In this document: positions 20,518-33,099 of the stretch, one piece after another | Layout of the letters: every line of letters begins with the position of its first letter | Position numbering within the stretch: the stretch's first letter is position 1 | Assembly (NCBI GenBank): GCA_025526915.1 | Contig: JAHLKH010000007.1 | Span: 124,001-188,000 of the forward strand | Direction: 5' to 3' | Source: Entophlyctis helioformis | Taxonomy: Eukaryota; Chytridiomycota; Chytridiomycetes; Chytridiales; Chytriomycetaceae | DNA: 64,000 nucleotides | Program-made: the position numbers and the translations under genes | Notes under the pieces: model-generated | Seen by the model: only the letters and a program-made list of their open reading frames with translations | The model's database searches: none | Told to the model about the DNA's origin: nothing

Positions 20518-22770
20518 TCATTTGGGTGCCTGCAGGTTCGGCAAAGCAGTTGCCTTACCAGGAATGTGCACATCTTTGATGGCTTGCTCGGCCTGCTCAA
20601 ACACAGACGCGAGAAGCGGCACATCCATGACAGTCTGCTCGACATCTTCAGGCGGCACAACCAGCGTGATGTTTAGGTTGATGGGGTCATGCTTGGACAG
20701 TCCAGTTCCGCCGCTCTTGATAGCACCCGTGCCGGCAGACAGGTGTATCAGACCCTGGGTCTCGAGGGCCGAGATGAGGTCTTTGAATTCTGAGCGCTGA
20801 ACAGGGGCTGATCGGTTACGGTAGCGACTCAGCGCGCCGTATACCTCGAACGCCTGCCGTGCCGTGTCATGCCGTGTCATGCAAACCAGTCAGCAGCAGA
20901 AACAACGCAGCAGGTGGAGGCCAGACCCCACAAGCACGCACCTTGCCAACGCGAAAGTCGGAGCACGAGACGCGCTTCATGACAACAAGCGTGCACAATG
21001 CAAACTTGAGTTGCATGTTGAGTGCCTTGATACGCGCCGATGCCTCGGCCACCTTCAGGATAGACGATGCAGAAATGACATGGCGCATGGTGACGGTATG
21101 CGCAGTCTTTGTCGCAGGGGCCGGCAATGACGGTGTCGCCGATGTGTGCTGCTGCTGACGCCTTGGCTGACTGCTGCTTCTCTTCGCCCTCTGCAATCTC
21201 AAATGCTCGCCTGTCCGGCCGGATGCATTAGCGGCAGTGCGCAGATGAAGATGCGAGCACGAGCGCATGTACCTGCACACATCGAGTGCTTTGCGGAGAT
21301 CGCCTGTATCGGCAATCTTGCGTGCAGCAAACTCGATTGCTCTCGGATGCATGATCGGTTCGACGGCTGGCTGCACATGCGCAGTGGCATTGGGTGTGTC
21401 TTGGTTTGCTGGGGTATCGCCTGCCGGAACTGGAGGCTCTGTCTTGCCAGACTGCACGTGCAACAGCCGTGCCTTGATGATATCGGAGATTTCTGGCACG
21501 GTGTATGGATTAAAGTTGAGCAGCTGCGGCTCGCCTGGTGACGCAAATGTGGGCGTCAGTCCCAATCCATGCTCACATCATACACAGCGACGGCGATCGT
21601 ACAGTTTTTGGTCTTGAGACGCGGAAGGAACCGCGATGTGAGGTCGATGGCGTTGGCAATGCCGATGAGCACAAGACGGGTATTCGGCTGTGCTGCCCAC
21701 GCAAACAGCTGATACAGCACCTCCTGGTCTTTGCTGATCAGCTGGTCAATCTCGTCTAGGACCACAAGCCTGCATAACAGTCAGCTACAAGCCGTCCGAC
21801 GACCAGAGACGATCTGTGGGCGACTTACATGATCTGCTGCTTTCTCTTGCTGGCACTTGGCACGATCAGACCCTCAAACACCTTGAGGGCGTCTTTGGCA
21901 GCGACACCCATATGGCCAGCAACAGCCAGCAGCTTTACGAATATAGCCTTGGGATCCGCGATCGACATGCAGTTGACCTTGGCCACAACAACCCCGTCCT
22001 GGATCTACAGCAGGGATGTCAGTTTCCCAGCACCAGCACCGATCCAAGCAGAACGTGCGCACCTTGGCCATCTCTCCCGCAAGGTCACGACAGACTTCGT
22101 CAACGAGAGCCGTCTTGCCCGTGCCGGGACACCCAGACACGTACAGAGCGCCGGGCTTGCCGCCGTTGTCGAGGACGTGATCCTGGATGAACGAGTGGAT
22201 GACGGACCGCTCGCTCGTGCGGCCAACAAGGCGGCCGGGTGCAGCCGACCGCAGAAAGGCAGCCTTGGCTTCCTGGAGCAGACTTGTCTGGCGCTGGGGC
22301 CTGGCGGCCGAGCTTGCGGGTGTGCTGCCGGATGGTGCATCTGGTTGCATGGCATGCCGTCAGTGTTGATTCGGACATGCCGTCCATCAGCAAGGACACG
22401 AACCGGACGAGCCACCAGACTCAGGCAGCGAGCTGGGCTGGGCAGGCTGGACAGGCTGGGCACTGGCATGCTTTGGCTGATGCTTGCTAGCTGCATGTGC
22501 CAGCTGCCCCCGAGCCCCGTTCTCCTTGTCCTCCTCGCCGTCCGCTGTATCTGCGTTGCTGTTCTCCTTGCCGGCACTGTCGCTCACGGCCGAGTGCTCG
22601 CTCTTTGCGAGCCGTGTGCGCTTGGCGGGTTGTGCATCCAGAGCATCGGCGGTGTTGGCAACAGCAAGTGCCCGCTTCGAGGCATTCTGTGCCGTCCTGG
22701 TGCCTGCGACTGCCTTGCCTGCGACTGCCTTGGCAGGATCCGCCGTCCGTCTGCCGCTTCTCGTTTGCAT
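20518..22770 (-). CDS. CDC6: Cell division control protein 6 (CDC6), replication licensing ATPase
   Basis: AAA+ ATPase that works with ORC to load MCM helicases in G1. Seven exons: 22770-22404, 22340-22063, 22004-21829, 21769-21603, 21534-21273, 21197-20942 and 20853-20518, all phase-consistent, giving ~613 residues. The N-terminus (MQTRSGRRTADPAKAV, PAKRTRLAKSE) is basic, with possible nuclear localisation and CDK-type sites. Walker A GCPGTGKT is at 192-199, Walker B VLDEID at ~277-282, then sensor 1 region LVLIGIANAIDLTSRFLPRL and sensor 2 region TGDLRKALDVCR. A C-terminal winged helix carries AFEVYGALSRY and LISALETQGLIHLS, the conserved Cdc6 ending. CDC6 rather than ORC1 is chosen because there is no BAH domain and because of the winged-helix text. 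No frameshift is seen. Confidence 0.9.
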
Positions 22771-22858
22771 TCGTTCTGGTTGCCGAAAGCCGGACAAGAT
22801 CTGGGCTGGTCAACTTCGGACACACCGTTCATTCGCAAACAGGACACGATGGGAGGGA

Positions 22859-24156
22859 TCAGTGGCTGTTGGGACGCACAATCTCGCCCACATTCGTAAT
22901 CACAATGTCAACCTGCGGCCGCTCAAACCGCGTGGGAACAGCCTCCATCATGGCCAGCGTCTCGTCGCCGTCAATCACCTGCCCGATGGCCACGTACTTG
23001 CGGTCAAAGTACGGCATTGGCTTCAGCGTCACCATGAACGCCGAGTAGTTGGTGTTGGGACCCGAGTTGACCATGGACACAATGCCGCGCCGATCGTGCT
23101 TGACTATAAAGTTCTCGTCGGGCATAACCTCTTCCTTGAACACGGTGCCCTGGGGCAGCACGATGTCGCCCGTCTGGATCCAGCCGCCCGGGAGCAGCCG
23201 GCTAAAGGAACAGCCTTTGTAGGTGATCTCTGTGTCGTGCGGCCCTTGCCGACCACCCACCACAAAGCTCATGAAATGCGCGACAAGATGCGGGCAGACT
23301 TTCGAGAACAGCTGCACGATCGAGCAAAGAGTGTCAGTGCTTGCGTCCCGGCTGACTGTCTGGCACAGCGATATGTGGACTTGCATGGAGAGTGAGTCGG
23401 CCGGCCGGCTTGTCGTCGATGCTGATGTCCAGAAACACGACACGATCCTGGCCACACAGTCACGGGTTGATCAGCACCGCCCATCCCACACCTGCGCGCT
23501 CATGGATGCAAGTGACGGCCCCATAGCAGACCTTGATGTCATTGATATAGTCTTGGAACGCCGTCTTGCCGAGCGCAGCATACAGACCCGCTGGCCGGCT
23601 GTCGCGGACATCATACTTATCGGCAACCATCGCGGCGAAATCTGGCGGGGACAACACTTTCCGCCCATCGATTTCGACGCTGCATCCGGCATGGAGGGAA
23701 TCGATCATATTGACGTACTTCTACATGCGTAGTACTGTGAGCGTGCAGCTGGGCAAAGACGAGAAGACGATGGAGAAGAAGACGGGCACTTGCATGCTTG
23801 ATTTGTGTCAAGTGGAGGGAGTAGTCAAGAGGGTTGACGCCATTCACTTCGACCTTGATGAGATCCGGATGCTTCTGGGCGACCGCCTTTTGACCGCCAC
23901 CATGTCAGTTGGCTGTCTTGCTGCGGCCAGTTGCAGATGCAGACAATCAGACGCGACAGACGCGACAGACGCGACAGACGAGGCAGATGCGGCAGCCGCG
24001 ATACAGGCGACGCACCATAGCAATGACACGGGTTTGCTGGAACCGTGGGTCCTTGATATTGCCAGTCAGCACAAACGTCGCTGGCTTGAGATCGCCATGC
24101 CGGTGGTGGCTGTTTTGCTTTGGCACAAAGCGGATTGTGGAAGCCGTTGGCGCCAT
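22859..24156 (-). CDS. PPIL6: Cyclophilin-type peptidyl-prolyl isomerase-like 6 (PPIL6), cilium-associated
   Basis: PPIL6 is a divergent cyclophilin with an extra N-terminal domain, found in organisms with motile cilia. Five exons, 24156-24016, 23886-23794, 23720-23532, 23447-23385 and 23311-22859, give 312 residues (human 311). The N-terminal domain carries KAVAQKHPDLIKVEVNGVNP and DKYDVRDSRPAGLYAALGK. The cyclophilin part begins DRVVFLDISIDDKPAGRL and has GGWIQTGDIV, DENFIVKHDRRGIVSMVNSG and FDRKYVAIGQVIDG. The usual isomerase Arg (FHR) position reads FSR, and the Gln of QFFI is replaced (SAFMVT), so catalysis may be altered. Introns 2 and 4 are GC-AG (GCAAGT donor). Intron 1 contains CGACAGACG repeats. 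Compactly placed between CDC6 (88 bp) and the large helical protein (101 bp) on the same strand. Confidence 0.88.
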
Positions 24157-24257
24157 GCTGCGTGACTGTCTGCGGGTCTAGCGTGTCGTCTTCAGAGCGC
24201 GTTGTGCAGTTGGGCAAAAACACATTTCATTCGTTTCGAAGATGGCAGTGGCAGCTG

Positions 24258-27200
24258 TTACTCCCACATGGCGTGCTTGGGCTTCTGGAGCGGTGGGAGT
24301 GTGGCGATCCTGCGCCTGATGTCGCCGCAGTTGGGACCACGCATAAACTCTTGCACAAGATCGTCCCACGCTGCCTTGGCTGCATCAAACTCTTGGCGCG
24401 TGTGGGCGGCAATGGGCCACGAGGTCGCATGGTTGGCGTTGGCATTGAACACGCTGTTGGTCCACCACTGGAACACGGACATGGCAAGAGATGCCGCAAG
24501 CTTTGCGCGCTTCTGTGCCATGGCTGCTGTGTCGCCTGCCTTTGCAACGCCGAGATCGAGACAGAACCGCACATACTCCAGGGCGAGGCTACTCGGCGGA
24601 ACCCATTCGTCCTTGATGGGTGTCAAGGCCGCGCTAATGTTGCAATGGATGGCCATCACGGACTGGTGATACGACAGCACGGCACGATCCATCCAAGTGC
24701 CAAAGATGCGACGGAGAGCCGTGGGCAGAATGAGTGGCAGAGACGAGAACATGCCCACGAGCTGGTCGACAAGCTCATTGTGATCAATCCATGGCACAGC
24801 CTCGAGTGCACTGCTGCTGCGCGCATCCTGTGAGGCCCTGATGGCCAGAGTACGGTCACGGATCGGCTTGAGGTCCTTGGACATGGCTTGCTGGTCAAAC
24901 AACGCCTCGATCTTGGCGAGCGTATCCTTGGTCTGGCGATCATCGGCGTTCTGTTGGATCAGCTCCATGGACTTGGCTGCGTCTTCGCTCCTGGTTGACG
25001 ATGGAAGGTGGACATGGAACGTGGCTGGGAAAGCGACCTTGGACAGACCCGTAAACTCGTCCAGGTTCGTCTGAGTGAGCCCGCCTGCGATGATGCGCTC
25101 AATGAGTAGACATGTGGCGATGGTCGGCAAAGTCGGTTTGGGCTGGGCGATCAATGTGTGTGACGAGACGAGGTTGACCCACTCGACATGGATCGCACAA
25201 CTCGAACGGCATCTCCGAGTTGTCCATGGTGTGGTCCAGGCTTCCTGGCTGGCATCAACTCCACGGCAGTCAGTACGCATGCACAAAGTCGACGATAAAC
25301 GGCGCGTGGTGCGTCATGACGATGTTCACACTGGCCACGTCGCGAAGCAGCAGCCAAAAGATATGGTGATCCGGCCCAATGTTGCCCAGCCCTGCTGCCT
25401 TGATGCGGCTGACGATTGGCTCGGTCAGCTTGGTGTGGCGGTTCCAGAACGCGTAGAGCTGCTCAAAATGCGCACTGTCCACGACCGGCTTTGGCACATT
25501 CTGGATCATGCCCACAATCGAGGCGCTGTAGTGCTCGTACAGGCTCTTGTCCGCAGCGAGCCTTTCGATCATGGCAGCGACCTTGTCGGCGTATCCGGCG
25601 ATCGACGGCGCAAGGCTGCTGCATAGAATGCTGATCTCCATGTCGATGCACCACGGTGCCTGTGCAAACACCTTCTTGTCGAGGGCAGCGGCCAAGAGCA
25701 GCTTCTGGTCGTCATTGCTCAACTTTCGAAGGACAGAGTTCCACACCGGCTCAAAGTGGCTCAGATCCAGATCCAGACGCAGGACGCTCTGCATCATGTC
25801 GCGCACCATGTCCATAGCGGCCTCTGGAGCAGTCGTCATGGCCGTCTTGTGATACGGGTGAAGCAGCACAGCTGGCGAGCAAAGACGTCGCTCCAAAACA
25901 GCATCTCGCGAGACAGAGTGGAGCGCATGGGCTCGATGAGCTGGCTGTGCTTGAACGACACGGCGAAATCCGTGCGATACGAGTGGGTTTGGAGTGCCAT
26001 CGACGAAAGACAGGCAAGGGCGTTGGTGCGCTCCTCGTACGTTGACCGAGAGTTGTCCACCATCGCAACCAGATGCTCCACCACGGACAAAAGCTGCTGC
26101 CAAGGGCTGTCTGCGTCGCTGCCTCCGTCAATAACAGCACAACGAGCCAGGCCGATGTATGACTGCAGGAACAACACCCGCCAGCGGTCCGACAGAGCCG
26201 TGTCCTTGATGATCCCTGACGCACCGTACGCGTCGTCATGATGAATGCCTGCCATGACACCGTTCAAAAACAGCGGCGCCAGAGAGCGAGCCACGGTCGG
26301 CGATATCCAGTAGCCATTGGTGACGGTGTAAAAGTTTCCGGGACTATCGCCGCGGTTCTGCACTTGGAAGGGTGCAGCTGTGTACATGAGGGCAAGCGCG
26401 CGCAGATCGCACAGCAAGAGGTTGAGCTTGGGATCTGCTGACGTGAACCGGCTCTGCATCATGGGCTATCAAGGCAAGGATGGTGTGAGTTTCCATACTG
26501 CATCACCATCAACTCCAACCGCAAGCGGGCAGCATTCTTTGGATCAACTTACAATCAGAATCGCTTCAAGATACTTGTCGCGATTCTTCCTGGAGATGGG
26601 AAACTGGGACAGGTCCGAGAGCTGTGTGACCAACTCGGTATTGAATGAGGGCTTGGCCAGATTCAGTTCGTAGCTGCGCTCGTTGGAGGAGCCTGGCTGG
26701 ACAGCAAGCAAGGCCAAAGCCGCCGCGCTTTCATGATGACGCTGGTTGATGGCAGCATCCGTCAGCAGCTCCCAGGCAAGATTGGCAACGGCCGGTTTCT
26801 TGCTATCCAGGACTTGGATGAGCGACTGGATCAGCGCAACGCGCACATCGCGATGCAGCTTCTTGCGGTCCCAGAGGCCGCGCATCACATCAGCAAGCCC
26901 TGGTAGGTCCACGTAGTCTGTGAGGATTCGGACGAGCTCCTTGAACACTGTGATCTTGAGCATCGCGCTCTTGGGTGCGTCCTCGGGCGGGAATGCAGAC
27001 GACAGCAGACGGCACACATCAGCGACTGGCGCGTGCGAAAGAGCCCTCTTGATGGCATGGACAGCCGTGCGCGCAAGGTCCGACTTGAGGTACACGGGAG
27101 AAAACAGGAACTGGATGCCTGCCATGGGCTCATCCAGCGACGGAAGAAACATGAGCACGGCCTCGGTCATGCGCGTTTCTGTGGCTGGGTTGGCAAGCAC

Positions 27201-30200
27201 ATCGGCCAGGTCGTAGATGGTTGTCGTGGGGAGACGCGTGAACTGCTCAATGGCTTGCACTTTGGCATATGCGCTTGACTTGTCTGAGAACGCGGTCGCC
27301 AAAAGGCACTTTCCAATCAGCTTGCACTGACGCGGCCAGAGACGCTCAGGGTGCTCGGGCAGCATCTTGGGGGCAGGGGCAGGCGAGTCGCTGTTCGGAT
27401 CAGGGAGATTGAGGACGCCGTAGAAGCCGTGTGCGCCATCAAGGAAGTCGTCCAGCAGCAGCTCTTGACGCTCGTTCATGAGGTGGTTTGCAACGTCAGG
27501 CAGATGAATGGCCGACCTGGAAAGCGACAACAGGCGGACATAATGTGCGTCGTATCGATCCTTGATGGCGCTTGTTGTGAAAAACTCATCGGCCTTGTCC
27601 TTTGCGATATCAGCGCACAGTCGGGACGCCTCAGATTTGGAGCTCGTGGACTGCAGCGCCAGATCCGAGAACTTTGTGTACCACACAGGCGGCTGGGTGT
27701 AGAGGTACTTGCTGAAGAAAAGCGGGATGACGTGATCAAACATGGTGTGCGCAGCAGCCGCCAGATTGGCAGGCTCGGTCACGCGCCAGTCAAGCACGGC
27801 CTCCTCCAGACGAGGGTGCGATACGAGAGGCGCACTGGCAAGCATCGCAATCTGGCTGTCAACAAACTGAGCCAGACGAGGCACGCGGGTCCAGCGCGAT
27901 CCGACGATTGGGAACAGCGCGCGGATCTTGGCCGTGTAATGATCAGAGTCCTCGAAAGTGCCCGTGTTGGCGACAGCATACTTTTGAGCATAGATGCGCA
28001 TGCACGCCTCGACCATGTCATCCTCCTTGCCAAAGGGAACAAGCTCAAGGCCCGACGTGCCAGCTTGGTTGTCTTTGGCGTCTCTGGCAAAGCAGCGGCG
28101 GCGAACCTCTGCGTCTTCGTTGGGCTCGCGATCTGCTCCAAAGAATGGAAGGTTGAATGCTGCAAACGCGTTGTCGCGGCCATTCGAGTGAACTGCCTGG
28201 TTCCACATGAGATCGGCTGCAACTTGGATGAGCGGGTGGTGCGGATCGTGGATGCAGCTCAGAAAAGCCTGATTGGCAAATGAATTGACAAAGCCCGTGA
28301 TGCCTGGGACCTCTGTCACGGCGGAGAAGTTCTGCAAGCACAGACGGTCGTTGGAGTTGGTTAGCACGGCGTGATCGTAATGAAAGCGAGCTCATGATGC
28401 CAGCGTACCTGTTGCTGGATCGTTGCCATGATGCGCGCAACTTCTGGAGCAAGATCAAGAGGCAGCTTCTCGATGAGGAGGGGCGACACGAGCCTCCTGT
28501 AGCCCACCGGCTTGTACAAAACGTTGGATGCAAAGGACAGGAGGTTCAGATACATTTCGTTTCGGATGCGCGACGCGATGAAGCGCAGCGTCTTGACGAG
28601 TTCCGTGGGCGACTCGAGGCGGTTGGTCGCAGTCATGAGCGTCTGGAAGTGGGCCAGACGCTCGTCCCAAGTCGGCTTGGAGACAGCCGCTTCGAGAGTT
28701 GACCGCACGCTTGGAATGGAAACGTCAAGAAACGCTTGCAGGTTGCGAATGACTACAGATGAAAGCTCGTCACTCTTGGCATCAAGAATGCGCGATACGA
28801 CGGCATGGGCGGTGTTGGGTGCAATGGCAAGCTTCTCGAGCAACGCAAGCAGCGGGACCGTCCTGCCCACGAGCGTCTGCGGGTCGGCATGGTCAAAGAG
28901 CCGAATGATCTTGGAATGCTGATCTTGCGACAGGAATGGGGCAATGTTGGTCCATGAGCCCATGTGGTGGACGGGCGGAAGGGACGCGATGGCCGTTTCA
29001 AACAGCTCGTCGTTGGACCATGGAGGGCAAGTGGACGTGTATGGCAGCTCGAGAGCGTCGCCAGGGATGCCAAAGACGCCTGTCGTCATTTGTGCCAAAG
29101 CCTTGCAGAACGCGAGCGCAATGTTGCTGAGCTCGGCGTCGTTCTGGTCATGGGACATGCCAAAAATGCCCTTGACGAGCACAAACAGCTCGTGCACCAG
29201 CGGTGGGTACAACGCTGCGTACTTGTTGCTTGTCGTCAGAGGCGCGATGACCTGGGTGTGGACCAAGCGCAAAAACTCAATGTCCGTCTTGGCCCTGGCC
29301 TTGAAGTGGCGGAAGACAGCAGGGACCAATCGAACGAGAACGGAGGTGGCAGTGTCCTGGAAGATGGCTTGGCAGTCGGCTTTGTTGGTGATTGATGTGC
29401 CGTGTGCGCGACGGAACAGCTCTCGTAAGCAGACGTTCAGGATCGCGAGGCAGTTGTCAGTGTTTGTGCCGTTCATGGCTGCGAGCGTGCGATCGATGAC
29501 AAGGCTGAGGTTGGGCAAGGTGCAGTTGTCGAGGATACCGCAGGTAACGATGGGGTTGTGGGTCTGCGGGAGCAAGACGCCGTCGGCGACGTCAAAGACA
29601 TGATCGATCAAGGGACGGAGGAGGCTGCTGTTGCTTGCACTGCGCACAAAGAACCGGTTGGACTTGCGCTTATTGAAGAAAGCGGTTGGGATCGAGAGGC
29701 TGTGGTGCGTGGGCGACTCTGAGAAGTAGCAGGTGCTGATGACCAGGCGTACAACGCGCTCCGCATCGACGCGCACAAGTTCCTGTAGGCGGCGGGCGAG
29801 ATAGGGCGGAATGAGCGGGAATGCTGTGTGCTCCTTGGTTGGCTTGATGCGCATCGGCGGATACTGCTCGGCAAGATCCAGTAGGTCCATCAGCAGCGTC
29901 TTGCCAGGCTCGACATACTTGGCGTCGTTCATGTTGCTCGTCTTCAAGGCTGGCAGCATACGACTGTGCACCATGTCAGACAATATTCAAGTATGACGAG
30001 CAAGGGCATGGCAGACGAACCTGTACTTGTCCCAAATGTCGGCACGCTCGGCAGGCTGAACCCACTCCAGCTCGGTGCGAAGCAGCACGGCCACGGGAGC
30101 ATCTACAGGCTTGCCAAGACCCGGTGCGTTGGGCAGCGGCCAGATCTTGCGGCCGCTCTTGATCAGAGCTGTATCCAACAGCGTCTGGATGGCAGGCACA

Positions 30201-30715
30201 CAGGCACCGTGCAGATGACGCAGCTGCTCATCGGACGCGAGCTCGGCGCAGACGCGGATGGCCTCTGCCTTGCCCGACGCCGACGGGCTCGTGACGATGG
30301 CCATGAGCGTCTCCACCTGCGACTTACCAGCCACCACAGCCATGGAGATGGCCAGGTTGCGCTCAAGGAGCCAGTCGACGGCGTTGGACTGCGGGTACGC
30401 CAGCTTGACTTGCTCGACAACGAGCGCTGGTGGCCCGGTGGCATCGGCGGCCGCAGGTGGGGCAGCGTCTGTTTCGGCGACAGGCGCAGCCACAAGGAAG
30501 GGCACAGTGGCGGGCAGGCCGTCGAACGAGGGCGTGCTGAGCACGGCACGCAGCAGGACGGTCAGCGCAGGGTTGTCGCGGTGGGCGTAGGCCAGCTTCG
30601 AGGCGAGCTGCTGGCGCTGGTTGTAGGGCAGCGGCGCGAACAGATCACGGAAGCCGCCAGCGTCTGCGGGCAGGTCGTGGACAGCGGGCGCCGTGGTGGG
30701 CGTGGCGGCGGTCAT
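24258..30715 (-). CDS. Large (~2,053-residue) alpha-helical protein of unknown function
   Basis: I do not recognise this family. Five exons, 30715-30021, 29963-28409, 28331-26553, ~26465-25277 and ~25200-24258, join in frame, apart from one base apparently missing near 25870 (frame shifts between DVFARQ and LLHPYHKTAMTTAP). The predicted protein is almost entirely soluble helix, without signal peptide or TM. It is Leu/Ala-rich with repeated ~35-45-residue helix pairs (RTVPLLALLEKLAIAPNTAH, ARTAVHAIKRALSHAP, VRVALIQSLIQVLDSKKP), suggesting a HEAT/ARM-like solenoid. The N-terminus is MTAATPTTAPAVHDLPADAG and the end PPLQKPKHAMWE. Nothing in the sequence shows an enzyme motif. The last intron (25276-25201) has alternative acceptors, so a few residues are uncertain. 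Its neighbours PPIL6 and IFT52 are ciliary, which hints at but does not establish a ciliary role. Confidence 0.75.
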
Positions 30716-30848
30716 TGTCGCCGTCTGGTCGGTGCCTTGTTGGTGTGTGGCCAAAGCCCGCGTCTTATAATGGCGGCCTGTGGCATTGTGGGCGTGAACG
30801 GTCGCCATCACATCCCTTGCACGTCGCATTGCGTATCGCGTCTTTGCA

Positions 30849-30943
30849 GGCACTCGACTGATCCACTCGACTGATCCACTCGACTGATCCACTCGACTGA
30901 TCCACTTGACTGATCCACTCGACTCATCCACTTGACTGATCCA
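30849..30943 (+). repeat. 13-bp tandem repeat (ACTCGACTGATCC)n
   Basis: About seven head-to-tail copies with a few transitions (CTCG to CTTG, CTGA to CTCA), immediately upstream of the 2,053-residue gene. Confidence 0.88.
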
Positions 30944-30963
30944 CCCGAGTGCGACTCACTCTG

Positions 30964-30969
30964 TTTATT
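30964..30969 (-). promoter_or_regulatory. Putative AATAAA polyadenylation signal of IFT52
   Basis: AATAAA on the minus strand about 55 nt after the IFT52 stop codon. Confidence 0.5.
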
Positions 30970-31024
30970 CCAGCTCGCATCTCGCCCGCCAACTCACTCC
31001 TTCCGCCACAACAGCCCGGGCGGC

Positions 31025-33099
31025 TTACGTCTGGTTGAGGTTCTTCCACTGCACAATGCTCCGGAACACGTACTCGAGGATATGCTTGGCGTCTCGCTGC
31101 GGCGCCTCCAGCTTGTCCATTACCCCCAGGATCTCGCCACACTCGCGGATGTAGTACTCCAGGTCGTCGTCGTTGCACTTGTTGGTGAGCTGTGCCAGAC
31201 GTGCCTTTTCGCTGGCAAACTGCTCGTCCAGATCAAACAGGTCCAGCGATGGCGGCGGCAGGTCGCGCAGAATAGGCGGGAAGATGGCTGGCTCGAGTGG
31301 TGGCAGCGGCGTCTCAAACTGTCCAGTGTTTGCCATTGCACTGTCAGTCGGGATCTAGATCCGTGCCAGCTGGCTGCGATGCTGATGCTCATGGCTGCAT
31401 ACCTGTGGTTGGATGAGCGTCAACGGCTCGTGCTTGAGATGCATTTGCTGTGCGGTTCAACCAACATCGCGTCAGTATCGCTTGCTGGCGAGCAGACTGC
31501 TCATTCAATCCCATCTCACTTGGTAGAGCCGCACGGCTGTGGGGATCAGGCTCGTGTCAAACTTGAACAGCTTCATGTCAAACATGGTCGTAAAGTCCTT
31601 GGGCAGCTCTTCGCTTTCCTGTCCATGCCGGAAACAGCAAGCCGCATCTGCCATCAGCTGCCCCCAATTCTCTGGCTGGCTGAAGAATGGCTTACCTGCA
31701 GACAAGACCTGAGAGTTTCGGAGAGCTTGGCCGTCTCAGGTAAGTAGTGGTAGTCGGAGATCTGGCGCGCAGAAGCAGTCAGCAAAGTCCACCAAAGCCG
31801 GCATCCAATGTGTGCATCTTACGTCCGGCTCATTGGCATCAATACTGTTGAGCACAATCTTGTCTGTTGCAGCGCGAGCCGCGTCAGTAAAGGACCACGC
31901 AGATCCACCGACGAACACCAGGCAGCTTACCAGACGTCAAGAACTGAATGAGCACATCAAACAGCTTGCCGTTCTCTTCCTTTTCGATGTACGCATCAGA
32001 GAACATTTGTGCAGACCCAAGCGTGATCAGCTTGCCGCCCTTGTTCGAGATCTGGTAAACGGCTCCCACTGGACGGTTGAGCGGATACGACACTGTGCCG
32101 GACGACAGAATGGGGACTGCTGGCTTTTGCACGTTTAGCGTGGCTCCAAAGGGATACACAAACGTCAGTGCACTGCATGGCACGCTGTCAGTTCTATCGC
32201 CGATGCGGCCATCACAATGTGGACTGCATGCCAATGCCACCTTGGATTGAAGCGTCCTGATTCCTGCGGGCCGGCCTCGGCAGCAACACCTGTGCGCTTT
32301 CCAGCAGCACGATTCAACTCGCGGTTGAGCACGCCGTTGGTCACGTAGACCTCCTTGGGATGGTAGTACTTGAAGTACACGGTGCGAGTGACCGCGTCGG
32401 GATTCACCATCATGCCATACTCTTCAAGCAGATAGTTGAAGTTGGTGTTGGATGTTGACTCGCCGCCTTCGCCTGCAAGGTACAGAACGGATCCGCCACG
32501 CTCCAAGAACGCCTTGAGAGCGCCAAACTGTGTCGCCAGCGCGGTGTGGGCCGAGCAGTGGACGAGCCCATGTACAGGCGAGCGTGTCAAACTGTGAGCA
32601 GCAGCGATGGACATGGACGCGGATGAACCGTCACGCAGTCAGACGAGCGGACGGACGGGCGAACGTACCTCGGACGTGGAGAACTTTTCACGGGGAGCGC
32701 CAAAGATGATAAGGCTCGCGTCCGCCAGCTTGGGCAGGTTCATGTCCTCCTTGAACCTATCCCACAGTCATGCAGTCACGCCAGTCGGACAGCGCATCAG
32801 TGCGGCTCCACGACCGCTGCAAAGCCGAGACTGCGAGCAGTAGCAACACAGCACAGCACAGCACAACGCAGCACAAAAGGGCAACGCGACGCGACTCACA
32901 GGCCAATCTTGAATCCTGAGCGCATGCGACGCTGTAGAGTCTTGAAGCCATTGCTGGGCGTGTAGAGCTCCTTCTTGGAGATGTTGAACAGCACGGTGGG
33001 CAGGTTGCGGTTGGTGCTGTTGGGCCCGCTGTCCATGTCCGGGATAGGCTGGCGCGACACTGTCGACAGCCGTGGCTGGTTGTAGTCGGTCGAAAGCAT
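31025..33099 (-). CDS. IFT52: Intraflagellar transport protein IFT52 (IFT-B complex)
   Basis: Core IFT-B subunit needed to build cilia and flagella. Nine exons: 33099-32900, 32756-32669, 32527-32241, 32172-31931, 31863-31823, 31761-31696, 31618-31520, 31447-31403 and 31318-31025. All join in frame, giving 453 residues (human 437). The N-terminal GIFT domain is clear: TVLFNISKKELYTPSNGFK, LADASLIIFGAPREKF, YLAGEGGESTSNTNFNYLLE, YYHPKEVYVTNGVLNRELNR, LTFVYPFGATLNVQKPAVP and LGSAQMFSDAYIEKEENGK. The C-terminus has PPPSLDLFDLDEQFASEKAR and CNDDDLEYYIRECGEILGV, as in animal and algal IFT52. About 20 extra residues precede the domain. Its presence argues strongly for a flagellated life stage. No frame problem is seen despite nine exons, so this gene supports the hand-made splice model. 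Confidence 0.95.

Larger units (their letters stand above)
30716..31024. other. Intergenic region with 13-bp minisatellite
   Basis: Lies between the IFT52 stop and the start of the large helical protein. At about 30849-30943 a 13-bp unit (ACTCGACTGATCC) is repeated about seven times with C/T variants. An AATAAA for IFT52 is at 30964-30969 (minus strand). No gene seen. Confidence 0.8.

Noticed and set aside
20518..22770. Assignment as ORC1 rather than CDC6
   Set aside because: No BAH domain or long N-terminal region; the winged-helix text (AFEVYGALSRY, LISALETQGLIHL) is of Cdc6 type.
22480..23395. Plus-strand open frames over the CDC6/PPIL6 region
   Set aside because: Antisense to well-supported exons with conserved motifs; no start context or family resemblance.
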